Of a stretch of 64,000 nt of DNA, positions 36,721 to 47,255 are shown piece after piece. Source of the DNA: Lepas anatifera (Eukaryota; Arthropoda; Thecostraca; Lepadidae); contig JAOTON010002231.1 in NCBI GenBank assembly GCA_034440635.1, forward strand, positions 682,001 to 746,000, written 5' to 3'. Both the position numbers and the translations under genes were made by a program. Every line of letters starts with the position of its first letter. Positions within the stretch are counted from its first letter, which is position 1. The notes below the pieces were generated by a model. That model worked only from the letters and a program-made list of their open reading frames with translations. It ran no database searches and was not told the origin of the DNA.

Positions 36721-37165
36721 TGATGGCGTGCCGGCTCCTTTAAATATAAAAACAAATATTACGGTATTGCTGGTCCTTCTGAGCTGACTGCTGAAACTTG
36801 TACGGTAACAATTCAAATGGACGAAAACAATTACGCATTTGCAGACGACTTGGGGTCATGCAACCTTATAGCGTTCTTTATCTTGATATCTTTCCAGTCG
36901 CCTTTAATATGGGAAATGTGCTTTTCGAACGAATAATGTGCCATAATTAGATTTGGCGTGCCGCTCCTTTAATATAAACAAATATTCGGTATTGTGGTCC
37001 TTCTGAGCTGACTGCTGAAACTTGTACGGTAACAATTCAAATGGACGAAAACAATTACGCATTTGCAGACGACTTGGGGTCATGCAGCCTTATAGCGTTC
37101 TTTATCTTGATATCTTTCCAGTCGCCTTTAATATGGGAAATGTGCTTTTCAGAACAGAAATAATG
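36721..37165. repeat. tandem duplication, about 230-bp unit, two copies
   Basis: The segment from GGCGTGCC through GTGCTTTTC occurs at about 36,725-36,930 and again at about 36,956-37,150. The central 150 bases look identical. The differences are single-base losses concentrated at the end of copy one and the start of copy two, that is at the junction. Confidence 0.85.
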
Positions 37166-38604
37166 TAGCCAGATGTTTTTTTGCAAAAAATGAACCTTGC
37201 AATGTAATTTTCAAAGTTTCATTGATGAAGTCAACATAATGTTTGTTGTTTGGTCTTGGTGAAACTAAGCAACCACATTAGTTCTGTCTCTACCTTCTCC
37301 AAAATGAGGAAGATTATAAAAAAATGATGATGTTTATCTCTTCCAAAATCTGACCTCTTTTTTGGTAGCTGTGACGTAACAAGACCACGGATTTTCACCA
37401 AACCATATTGACAGAGTAAGCCACTCATTTTTGTACAATTGCTGAAACTTTCACTCAAAGCTTTAAACGCTAAGGACTGGGAGAGAATTGTTCAAATGTA
37501 TGTAGGTGGGCTAAAAAAAATCCATCCTGTGTATGTTTCGGGTAAAAATCAGCCAGATAAATATCATCAGCGTCCCTCATATATAAAGATTACTGCCATG
37601 GACTTTATCACAGGTGGATTAGTTTTAAATGCTTTCGAAAACGTCGATGTAAATCACGGTTGAAGTTCAGTCATAGCTTAACAATCATGCTCCCTTACTT
37701 AACCAGACGGGAGGTGAATAAACATTCCAGTGCTCATGGGCACATGCAGTGGAGCTTAAGAAGGCTTGCAATAGCTATAAATCAAGGCCAATGCTAAAAC
37801 ACGTTCCTATTGCAGTCATTTAGTCACTGTGAGGCAAAATTCCACCATATTTCATGACAGCAATTCACACAGTCACGGACGCATGCTGTTTAGGGGTCAC
37901 GAAATTATCACATTCAGCAGCGGCTCAACGGCGACAGGATCATTAGCAGTTCCATTCAAATCACCACCGGGCTTGGGATTCGTCGGATCAAGGGCATTAA
38001 CACGAAAACCATCCTCTACCAGCGCAGACCCGCAGAGCACGAACGTGGCGGGCCACACGATTATGAAGGTCTTGTCTCTAAATGTTTTACCCTGTTCAGA
38101 GCTCCCCTTTGCTCAACGCCAGCTCTCCACGTAGTCCAATGCGAGGTCGTCAGATGACCTCGCTGTGAGGTTATCGGTACGTTCAAACACGGCCACATTG
38201 CGACCCGCTGCGCGGTCATCACCTGACACCGGTCAGTAATCTGTGCGCTGTCCAAGAGAGCACGAGGCCGCACAGGCATGAGCTTCCACTAGCAGCGAAG
38301 GACGACGAGCCCGTCTGCATGGCGGCCGGCTGCTCCCCTGGCGGCGGATGATCGCAACTGTCAGCATCGGCCTCAGGTCGGGTCAAGCATGCGGTGTGGA
38401 CTCAGGGGGCAGAGGTTTCAGTTGATCTTCGATGGAGTGACGTTAACACGATGTGATTGGAATTTTCAACACGTGGGTGTCACAGAAAGTTGAGCCAAGG
38501 AGTATCTCTCTCATAGCGATGTTTTCAACTGTACTGCTGTGAAAGCAATATCATTGGGATAAAAATTGTCTAACTTTTCAAAACTGGCACCAGTTCTAGG
38601 ATAT
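37166..38604. other. unassigned stretch with small open frames
   Basis: A 74-codon frame at 37,439-37,663 (for example AKDWERIVQMYVGGLKKI) looks protein-like, but no family is recognised and no splice context is clear. The segment 37,900-38,400 is GC-richer without a motif. Confidence 0.3.
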
Positions 38605-39546
38605 ATGCATTAGGGTGGGTTGATTTTGCATTTTTATTTTTGATCCCCGCTCCCCGGGCAGTGTCTGATGTCTTGGCACCCAGTGATCACGAATCAGGCC
38701 AAACAAAGTTTATTTAATCATTTTTCGTGCTGGCGAAAACGAATAGTTTGCAGCGGAAAAACATGATTTTTGAGCCATGTTGCTTCCTGATGCTAGGAAT
38801 GACAAATTAAAAATTAGACAAAAATACATGCTGATCGACTCGTCTACTGCCTACAAAATGACACCATTTCAAACGATCTGTGCCTCTCCATAATCTCGAA
38901 GCAAGAACAAATGTTGCACAAGTTGCCGCGTACTGCGTCATGCTGGCCACAATGGCACTGCCGCTGGGCGTCGTTCCACGGCCTTCTGAGCGGCGCTGAG
39001 TCTCCAGGGCCGATTGAATATATTGGTTCTGCGTCATGTCTGTATCAAACTTGAAAAACTTTTGACTGCATTGCTTTTCTGGCGGTAAAAACGCTGAATT
39101 TAATTATTAAAAAATTCGGTACAAGTCCCACACGCACTGCTGTTCAACTTAGCGTGATTGATAAGAAGGGTCCCTCATAGATATGCGCCCAGACAAGAAA
39201 TATTGATTTTGTCATGCCGGTTCAGAGAGGCCTGCTTCTTTCGCTGAATATTCGAGCTTACCTGTCTAAGATACATACCGTGTTTACAATTCTTGAGATG
39301 TATGGTGAATTTAAGAGCATGATTTATGAAAGCATGATTAGTTTGAAAAAGTCAATTTGTGTTGTTTTCGAAATATGAGCGCCCGCAAACGGAAAGCGAA
39401 GTATCATAAAATGTTTCAAGTGGTGTCATACGACCTGCCCCACAACAACCTCCTTCTGAATCTGGATGGGATCGGAAGGGTTTTGCTAATCAGAGCTCAA
39501 CAAAATTGAGTTCCGAATTCCAGTTACAAAAAACATAAGTCAAGTT

Positions 39547-40265
39547 GCGGATGAAACCATCTCGCTGTGGGGCCGGGCTTCTATCCAGACCATGAGAAAA
39601 GACAAGGTCCTAGTTCAGATAAACAGCCTGTGGAAGGAGATTGACTGCACTAGAAAAGTGGGTCACACAGCTGGAAGAAGGCCGCTGAGGGCCGGTTTCG
39701 CGCCAGGCTGGATAACTTATGCGACACCTCCTCGGCTGCCAGAGTGCCGGAGCACCCGGAAGGCATTGCATTCTTGAGAGACCAGCGCTCGAACTGCCCG
39801 ATGACGATTGGCCCAGTAGACGGTGTCTCCATGGAGCACTTGCGTCGGCAGATTAAAAGGCAAGCGAGGAAGACGACAGTAAGGGAGCCAACACTCAACG
39901 GCGCCATTTCCAAGCCATGCGCCCAGTCAACCCCTGTACCAGCAGTCTTCGGGCCTCGATCCGCTGCCCAACCAGCTAATCTAGCCATAAGATCGGTCAC
40001 CTGGATGAATTGATCGCAAGCGATGATGGAAATACCGGCCATGCCGGTGCCGCCGCTGTTGAGACCGCCGCTGCTGGCCTCAGCCTCACCGACGCCCGCT
40101 GCAGCTAGCTCCGATGCTGTTATCTCCGCCGTCAGTAACGACCCAGATTATTATCCCGCAACTCCTCGCGGTACCAAGACATCGGATCTCAGCTTCCTGG
40201 TGGAGGCTGTAGATGCAGTCAGCATTGACACCAGAAAAGCCGCCTCAATGCTTTCTATTCAGTAG
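39547..40265 (+). pseudogene. transposon-type open frame, left arm copy, frameshifted
   Basis: Reading starts ADETISLWGRASIQTMRKDK and VLVQINSLWKEIDCTRK, then loses one base near 39,656 relative to the right-arm copy, after which the matching peptide continues in another frame. The downstream frame at 40,023-40,265 carries alanine/proline-rich residues and DLSFLVEAVDAVSIDTRKAA, mirrored in the right arm. The DETISLWGRAxIxT..KL..LW.E pattern resembles a protein often found with DNA transposons in invertebrates, whose function I cannot name. Confidence 0.45.
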
Positions 40266-40286
40266 GGTTCTGTCGTAACACAGTCC

Positions 40287-41122
40287 TCACTCAGTACGGT
40301 CTTGGACAGGACAGGAAAGAGAAAACTCCAAATAGTAGTACGGTCTTGGACAGGAGAAGAAAGAGAAGACTCCAAATAGTACGGACTGTGTTATGACATA
40401 ACCCTGCTGAATAGAAAGCATTGAGGCGGCTTTTGTGGTGCCAATGCTGGCTGCATCTACGGCCTCCACCAAGAAGCTGAGATCCGGTGTCTTGGTCCCG
40501 CGAGGAGTTGCGGGATAACAATATGTGTTGTCACTGACGGCCGAGAGAGCAGAAGCAGAGGTGGCTGCTGCGGAAGGGCCAGATCTGAGGCCAGCAGCGC
40601 TGGTATCAACAGCGGCGGCACCGGCATGGCCGGAATTTCCATCATCGCTTGCGATCAATTCATCCAGGTGACCGATCTTATGGCCCGATGAGCTGATTGG
40701 GCAGTGGATCGAGGCCCGAAGACTGCTGGTACAGAGGTTGACTGGTCGCATGGCTTGGCACTGGCGGCGTTGAGTGTAGGCTCCCTTTCTGTCGTCTTCC
40801 TCGCTTGCCTTTTAATCTGCCGACGCAAGTGCTCCATGGAGACACCGTCTACTGGGCCAATCGTCATCGGGCAATTCGAGCGCTGGTCTCTCAAGAATGC
40901 AAAGCCTTCCGTGTTCTCCGACACTCTGGCAGCCGAGGAGATGTCGCATAGGCTATCCAGCCTGGCGCGAAACCGACCTTCAGTGGCCTTCTTCCAACTG
41001 TGTGGCCCACCTTTTCTAGTGTAGTCCATCTCCTTCCACAGGCTGTTTATTTGAACTAGGACCTTGTCTTTTCTCATGGTCTGGATAGAAGCCCGACCCC
41101 ACAGCGAGATGGTTTCATCCGC
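40287..41122 (-). pseudogene. transposon-type open frame, right arm copy
   Basis: The minus-strand frame 41,077-40,655 encodes 140 residues: MRKDKVLVQINSLWKEMDYT, then KKATEGRFRARLDSLCDISS, then EGFAFLRDQRSNCP, and a basic helix HLRRQIKRQARK. The reading then switches to an overlapping frame (40,751-40,287) with an alanine/serine-rich linker and SFLVEAVDAASIGTTKAASM. The upstream part before the ATG also translates as in the left arm, so the true start may be further upstream. This copy is the better preserved of the two and matches the general pattern of transposon accessory proteins with a W-K-E..F..LD.L.DI..A..FL..QR core. The assignment is from memory of that pattern only. Confidence 0.45.
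40293..40384. repeat. palindrome centre with a 44-bp direct repeat
   Basis: The unique spacer between the palindrome arms consists of two copies of AGTACGGTCTTGGACAGGA followed by AGAAAGAGAA and CTCCAAATAGT. It acts as the loop between the arms. Confidence 0.8.
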
Positions 41123-42030
41123 AATTTATGTGTTTTTACTGGAATTCGGAACTCAATTTTTGAGCTCTGATTAGCAAAACACTTCCAATCACATCCAGAT
41201 TCAGAGGAAGCATGTTGTGGGGCAGGTCGTATGACGCCACTTAAAACCCTAAATGATACTTAGCTTTCCGCTTGCGGGCACTCATGTCTGGAAAGCAACA
41301 CAAATCGACTCAAATTATACTTTCAAACTCATCCTACATCTCAAGAATTATGAGCACGGTGCGTTTCTCGACAGGTAAGCTCGAATATTCAGCGAGGAAA
41401 GCGGGCCTCTCTGTGTACCGGAATGACAAAATCAATTCCTGCTGCGTTGACATATCTATGAGGGACTTTTCTTATCAATCACGCTAGAGTGAACAGCAGT
41501 GCGTGTGGGACTTGTACTGCAATTTTAATAATTAAAATCAGCGTTTTTTACCGCCAGACAAGCAATGCAGTCAGACGTTTTTAAAGTTTGATGCAGACAG
41601 GACGCAGGACCAAAATACTCTATCGGCCCTGGAGACTCAGAGCCGCTCAGAAGGCCGCGAAACGGCGCCCAGCGGCAGTACCATTGTGGCCAGCATGACG
41701 CAATACGCGGCAACTCGTGCAACATTTTCTCTTGCTTCGAGATTATGGAGAGGCACAGATCGTTTGAAATGGTGTCATTTTGTAGGCAATAGACGAGTCG
41801 ATCAGTATGTATTTTTGACTAATTTTTAATTTGTCATTCCTAGCAGCAGGAAACGATTTGGCTCAAAAATCATGTTTTCCGCTGCAAACTATTCGTTTTC
41901 GCCAGCACGAAAAATGATCGAATAAACTTTGTTTTGCCTGATTTGTGAACACTGGGTGCTAATACATCAGAAATTGCCCGGGGAGCGGGGATCAAAAATA
42001 AAAATGCAAAATCAACCCACCCTAATATGC

Positions 42031-42729
42031 ATCCGTTTCCATAATGTATTGCGGAAAACATAGGCCTAAGATGCCGCAGCTGCGACGGAGTTCTCTTCCG
42101 GAAAGCAAAAACATTCCTTTAATCTCCCTCACCTTAGAGGGAACACTTCATTTACTGCTACCAATTAATTGATTCCTTGTGCAAGTTTGAGTTGGGTGAT
42201 TACAGGCCGTGCCTTTTGCTCCTCACAGTTGGAAATGCGTATAATTTGAGCATTTGAACAGGATTGCATTCAAAATTGTTTCCTATAAAGAATGATAGCA
42301 GAAAAGTGAAAACTGTTACTTGGAGTCCTCATAGTTGCCTGATGGTCGCCTCATCGCACGTGATCATCCAATGATGGCATGGTCAACAGGAAGTAAATTT
42401 CAAAAATTTTATCGACGAACGGTAGGTTGCAAGACAAATTAAATATCGATCATATGTTTTCTCGGCACGTTCTACCACATGGCCATGTCGATTCCAATCT
42501 CGTTATGCGAGGTTGTCATACTCCCTTTCAAGACACTATCAAAGACAAAAACAAAGTTCGTAACAATTCGAACTCAATGAACATGGGTCCTAGAGCCGAT
42601 ATTCCAGACCTCTATGAAAACACAAAACATTGACATGTGAATCTTATTGACGGACAGTTAGGTGTGATTCTAACTTGACTGAAGAGTAGATGCTTTGCCG
42701 TGGATGCAATGCTATTGTTTGCAGATTGT
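42031..42729. other. unassigned non-coding stretch
   Basis: No gene recognised. Confidence 0.4.
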
Positions 42730-44624
42730 TTAACCCGCACCCCACCGGGGTCCGGCACCACCTTGGCCCCACCGGGGGCATCGATGGCCCCCTCTAACTC
42801 CGAAAATATGGGGGTTAGCGCAAATCTGCAAAGTGCATTAGAAAGCTCGCGTGAATTCAGTAAGAAATTGCTTCGCATGTTTAAGCGCTCAGGTCAATGG
42901 TTCGACCTCCAGAGGTCAAGAAAGGTCACGATGGGCTATTTTCACTCAAATTTTTACTCAAATATCACTTAACACGCGCATTGACGGGGCGGCGGGTACC
43001 CGCCCCTCCCCCTCGGGTTTTTCGGAGACAGCAGAAAAACGGCGGCGCGCAGCGCCGCCGTACTTGGTATACCTTTTCCCTCATCATTTTTGCAACTTCT
43101 GTGAAAATTTTAAGGATAGGTCATCTCAGGTCAGGTCACCAGTACAGGTCAAGTAACCCGACCTCAAAAAAAGTTTAAGATAGCATAAGTCGAAGCAGGG
43201 TAAACTCATCCAATTGAAACTCATATCACATAATGGGCTCACCGAGTTCTCTAAAATATGTTCCGGTATTTTTGATATCGATGACCTAAAGTCAGGTACG
43301 AAGCATGACCTCTCCATTGGTAATACATGGGAAATATGGTTTTTACTGAATAACTCAGTAACAGATGGCGATAGAGCGTTTATTTTAGCTTCATTAGACT
43401 TGCCTTGGCTTTGCAGTTCTAATGATATGCATTTTATATAATTTGACCCTGACCTGACCTCAGGTCAGGTCAAATCTTTGATTTGACCTAGCAAGGTCAA
43501 ATAATATATCATTCGATTCGGCTTGCTGCGAGGATTCATATAGTTCAAGTCGTTTTGCTCTATCTTTACTTGTTCAGATGTAATGGCCGAAAAACTTAAT
43601 TTACATGTTATCTCTATGACGGCATGTGACGGCATGTTTTTGACCTCTGGTGACCTTAAATGTGACCTGACAAAAAATTGGTTCAAATATTTTCGATGGC
43701 GAAGCGGATGGGCTACCCAACGCCGTTTACCGTTTTTTGCTACCTACCGTGGTTCTCGAGATCTTAGGGGGGCGGGTACCCGCCCCCTTCGTCAATCCGA
43801 AGGTGGCTCAGACCCCCGTCAATGCGCGTGTTAAGAAAGCTGGGCATAACTGCTATGCCATTAGAGCTATTGACATTTGATTAAATACATTTGATAGGAA
43901 ATTTCCAGACCTTTTTCCGCTATGTCGAACGTAAAGACCTCCCGCCAGTGGTTTGACCTCCAGAGGTCACCTCGTGACCTAATATGACCTGAGGTAACGA
44001 AAGGCCAGAAAGTGACCTTGCCGTATATCAAATGAAAGCCAGTGACAAGACAAACACGATGGTGTTTGTTTCAGCACTCTAGCTTAATTAGGTTAAAAGT
44101 CATTGTCAAAATACTGTTTTTGACCCGGTGACCTTGGATGACCTTAGAAAAGTCAAAGGACAAATATGATCCCTGGGGTCTGTGAAAGGGTGTTCAAAAA
44201 CGCTGTTCTGAGCAGTCTGAGTATTTTCAATCATTTTTGTGGTTTTTAGATCATGAGACAGCTTTTCCCCATGCTTTTCCAATGGGAGAGGTCGCCTCGT
44301 GACCTGACCTCAGGTCACGAAATCGAAAAATCCCGGATATACACGTTGTAGACCTTGGAAGGGTCATGAAGTGTAGCAAGTTTCAAATCGATCGACTTAG
44401 AAATGTAGCTCTCATAGAGCTTCAAAGTTGAAGTGAGGTGACCTTGGTTGACCTCGCCTGGTGACCTGACCTTGGGTGATCCGGGGTAAAAAATTTCAGC
44501 GATGGTGGAAAAATGATGAGGTGAGAGATAAAGCCTTCAACTGCGGTGCTGCGTTTCGTCGTTTTTCTGCTATCTTGAAAAACCTTAGGGGGCCATCGAT
44601 GGCCCCCGGTGGGGCGAGGGTTAA
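42730..44624 (+). mobile_element. second TTAA element family (ends TTAACCC), carrying an inserted element
   Basis: The left end TTAACCCGCACCCCACCGGG and the right end, read on the other strand, TTAACCCTCGCCCCACCGGG form a clear terminal inverted repeat. Both ends contain CATCGATGGCCCCC just inside. Removing the inner element (42,969-43,834) leaves about 1,033 bp and restores ATCACTTAAGAAAGC across the site. The interior is rich in TGACCT/AGGTCA (43,950-44,000, 44,110-44,160, 44,280-44,330, 44,425-44,480), including AGGTCACCTCGTGACCT. Non-coding, so probably non-autonomous. Confidence 0.8.
42969..43834 (+). mobile_element. TTAA/AGGTCA element, best full-length copy
   Basis: At 866 bp this is the clearest copy. 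It begins TTAACACGCGCATTGACGG and ends CCCGTCAATGCGCGTGTTAA. In order it holds a GGTACC-centred palindrome; the hairpin ACGGCGGCGC-GCA-GCGCCGCCGT at 43,039-43,061; an AGGTCA cluster at 43,118-43,150; TATCGATGACCT at 43,277; the symmetric core TGACCTCAGGTCA at 43,454-43,466 flanked by further half-sites; TTGACCTAGCAAGGTCAA; the internal TTAA (43,665); GGCTACCCAACGCCGTTTAC; and a second GGGTACCCG palindrome. About 15 AGGTCA/TGACCT hexamers are visible, against under one expected by chance. No frame is conserved between copies. Confidence 0.9.
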
Positions 44625-45544
44625 GCCATCAGTGACCTTGCAACGTCCAGAGGCCGGGTGATCTCAGCGTAAGGTCGCAGCGTCTGGTCACAGAAATATC
44701 CATTGGGTGAACCATTTTGACTGCAGATGAAGCTCCAAAGGTAAGCACCACACAAGGCGGAGAAGTTGAGCAATCTCATGGCCTGGTGGAAAAGCCCAGC
44801 AGCGACCTGAACTGAAGGCTAGCGTAATGAAATGAAACGCAGACAGAAGGCATCCCTTATGAAGAGTTTTGTTCCGAGTTCTCTGCTGCCGATATTCAAA
44901 TGTCGTGTCCTCTGCCCGTTCAGAGGAGCAGAACAATGGAGATTGTACGGACATTACTGCGCTGAGGACCGCCCAACAGCGCCACAGAGAACGCGCAGTA
45001 TCTCACCTTACTTTCCAACAAACACACCCACTCTGATGCTCGGGTGCACGTAATCTTAATTTATGTATGCATGTAAATACCTTCCCCGTACCGGTATGTC
45101 TCAGCTCACTTCGGTGATCTAGGGAAAAGGAAGCCTGGAAGACATTTCAGCCCGAGGCTCTCAAGGGAAATGAGGCTAATTTGGTGAGATACCTTCGTGT
45201 TGACACCATCTCCTAAATGGTCCAGTGGAATTGGTTTCAGACTGGTCACCGGTGTCATTTCGCGGGTAGTTCAGGTACGTTTATCTGGCATTTGCGGGAC
45301 ACTGAACGAATCCCCGATATTTTCCAACTCCGGGCTCAATATACATGGCACGAGCACACCCGGGTTTAACTTGTCGTCCAAATGTAGGTGGTCACAGAAA
45401 TGCTCTGGATTAGGGTTCAACCTGCAAACACTTATCCTGACTAAAAGCAGGATAAGACATGCGAGTTGTCATTTTCTCCAGGTCTGGTATCATCCAAAAG
45501 CGCCAAGGCAAAACGTTCTCACTATCCCTCCTCATCCCTGCAGG

Positions 45545-45545
<1 letters not shown>
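44625..45545. other. unassigned stretch before a (TA)n tract
   Basis: Open frames at 44,832-45,053 and 45,197-45,545 lack recognisable motifs, and the second is prolonged artificially by the (TA)n run. No gene supported. Confidence 0.35.

Positions 45546-45618
<73 letters not shown>
45546..45618. repeat. (TA)n microsatellite, longest in the window
   Basis: 73 bp of uninterrupted TA. Confidence 0.98.
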
Positions 45619-45620
<2 letters not shown>

Positions 45621-45967
45621 CCGTGATTTTCACTTTCGTTTCGTCACGGCTCCCCTCCCCCTCCGGGATTTATATGACAATAAGTGCGATCTCTGAGGTT
45701 CCCTTTACCAAAAGAGTGTAAGCATGAACTGGTGCTATGGCAACCGAAGCAGACAAAAAGCTGGTGACCATTGCAGATTTTACAGATATCATTATTAGAT
45801 AGTTCAGTGGTACGGCTGAATGTACGACTCTGGGAAGGTATGATCCATGTTTTGAGATTTGTAGCAGAGGTCCGGGGAAGCCCTGCATAGCGCAATACGC
45901 ATAATCAAAGAACTAAAGGCTACCTTGCACCAGTATGCCGGTAAGGGGTTAGGGCAAAGCCTCAGGG
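45619..45967. other. unassigned non-coding stretch
   Basis: Nothing recognised. Confidence 0.4.
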
Positions 45968-46350
45968 CAGTGGCGGATCCAGGGGGGGGCAAAAAGGCAA
46001 TTGCCCCCCCAAACGGAAAAGCTCGGGGCAAAACTATGTTTTTGCCCCCCAAAGCGATCGACCTCCTTTTTTCCCCGACTCATTTTAAGTTTATAGGCAA
46101 CATTTTGGTGCTTTAACTCCCAACTTCTAACGGAACCAGTTAAGTTCGGTGAAAATATCGGGCCTTGGATAGGAAAAAAGGATCTTGAGCTCATATTTTT
46201 TCAGCCCGTGACGTTTTTTTTGCTTCTTGCCTCAAACACCCGTACCGGGAAGTCATATTTTAGCGCAATTTTGCGTTGCGCGACGTTTTTTTTTTTTGCT
46301 TTTCGACTTTGGTTTGCCCCTCCCAAACCGACCTGCTAGATCCGCCACTG
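45968..46350 (+). mobile_element. hAT-type non-autonomous element with perfect 8-bp target duplication
   Basis: The element begins CAGTGGCGGATCCAGG and ends CTAGATCCGCCACTG, a clean terminal inverted repeat. The octamer CCTCAGGG lies immediately on both sides (45,960-45,967 and 46,351-46,358), the 8-bp duplication expected of hAT transposases. The 383-bp interior is non-coding, with T runs near 46,285-46,300. A diverged copy sits at 33,494-33,917. Confidence 0.9.
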
Positions 46351-46704
46351 CCTCAGGGGTGCGGTATATACCACCTACAGGGTGCCTTTTCACACTCGGG
46401 GCGTCATTTAGGCGTGATTTGTCCGTTTTTTCTGTCAAGTAGAAGTTTTAAGTATTTCTAAAGATGGCGGAGTAAATTTGATCACAGAGAAGCCGCTGTC
46501 TGGAGGAGGGTAGCCAAATAATCAAGCGAACATCTGCGGCTGGCCCTCCACAGGTGACCGACAGTGGAAGACGACAGAAAACAGGGTGCCTCTACCATAC
46601 ACACGCCACAAAATAGGACGCTTCTGACAGCGTCAGGGCCCAGTTCGGTCAGCCACACTAGAAAACAAGTGTCCCCTTGCACTCTGTGAGGCTATGTTGG
46701 GGTG
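46351..46704 (-). other. possible SINE body and unassigned sequence
   Basis: The sequence from 46,704 down to about 46,480 follows a tRNA-like head on the minus strand and would be the SINE body. No tail or second copy was found to confirm it. Confidence 0.25.
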
Positions 46705-46763
46705 GCTCGCTTAGTGGGTTCGATCCGCCACATTAAACCGCGTCCTACCAGCTGAGATACAGT
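46705..46763 (-). repeat. tRNA-like head, possible SINE
   Basis: On the minus strand, CTGTATCTCAGCTGGTAGGA resembles a D-arm/A-box and GGATCGAACCC differs at one position from the B-box GGTTCGANNCC. The distance between the boxes is shorter than in a complete tRNA, so this is not a functional tRNA gene. Confidence 0.4.
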
Positions 46764-47255
46764 CTCCAGCAATGAATGTCAAGTGGGGTCCCACCAGGTC
46801 AAGCAGGTAGTAAGGTCTCCGACAAACCTAACTAAGCACAGTAGCTAGACTCACTCCAGTATAATGAGCCCACTATCCACAATAAAAGTCACTAGCAGAC
46901 GTCCCCGACGGCTGTCCGCTGCGCTGCCCGGTGACCGGCGGCTCACGGCTGTCCGCTGCGCCGCCCGGTGACCGGCCGGCTCAGCACAGTCGGGACGGGG
47001 AGGGTCAAACGACAGCGCACTTTGGGACTACAATAAATGCGCGGTTTTTTGCGGATCTCAGAGCACCTCAACTGCCAGGAGATTCGAGAAAAAATGTTAT
47101 CATACAAGATGAACCTTTTAGAGTTTTTATGCGTGATTTTTTTGTCGTGCAAATCTCTCTCTCTCTCTCTGCCTTCGCCTGACCTCTCCTATCTCTCTTT
47201 ACACCATTCCTTCTCTCCTCTGCCGGCTGGGACACCAGCCTGTCAATGAGCTCAC
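46764..47255. other. region downstream of the dpr exon; GC-rich tandem pair
   Basis: This would be dpr intron on the minus strand. It holds two copies of a 37-38-bp GC-rich unit at about 46,909-46,983 (GGCTGTCCGCTGCGCTGCCC then GGTGACCGGCGGCTCA) and a short CT run at 47,153-47,170. The expected last dpr exon was not recognised here. Confidence 0.4.

Larger units (their letters stand above)
38605..42030. repeat. 3.4-kb near-perfect palindrome with 1.6-1.7-kb arms
   Basis: The left arm starts TATGCATTAGGGTGGGTTGA and the right arm ends with its mirror, TCAACCCACCCTAATATGCA. Reading inward the arms mirror each other throughout: the CCCCGCTCCCCGGG block (38,645 and 41,980), the TCATTTTTCGTGCTGGCG block (38,718 and 41,905), a shared reading frame (39,547 and 41,120) and the sequence CTATTCAGTAGGGTT / AACCCTGCTGAATAG next to the centre. 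The unique centre is about 90 bp (40,293-40,384). Outer ends AGGGTGGG with flanking TA suggest a DNA transposon boundary, with the palindrome either a foldback element or a head-to-head duplication. Confidence 0.9.

Noticed and set aside
40297..40384. Promoter or origin at the palindrome centre
   Set aside because: Only a short direct repeat is seen, with no recognisable signal.
46909..46983. GC-rich tandem pair as the last dpr exon
   Set aside because: No acceptor in the required phase was evident, and the sequence is a short tandem duplication.
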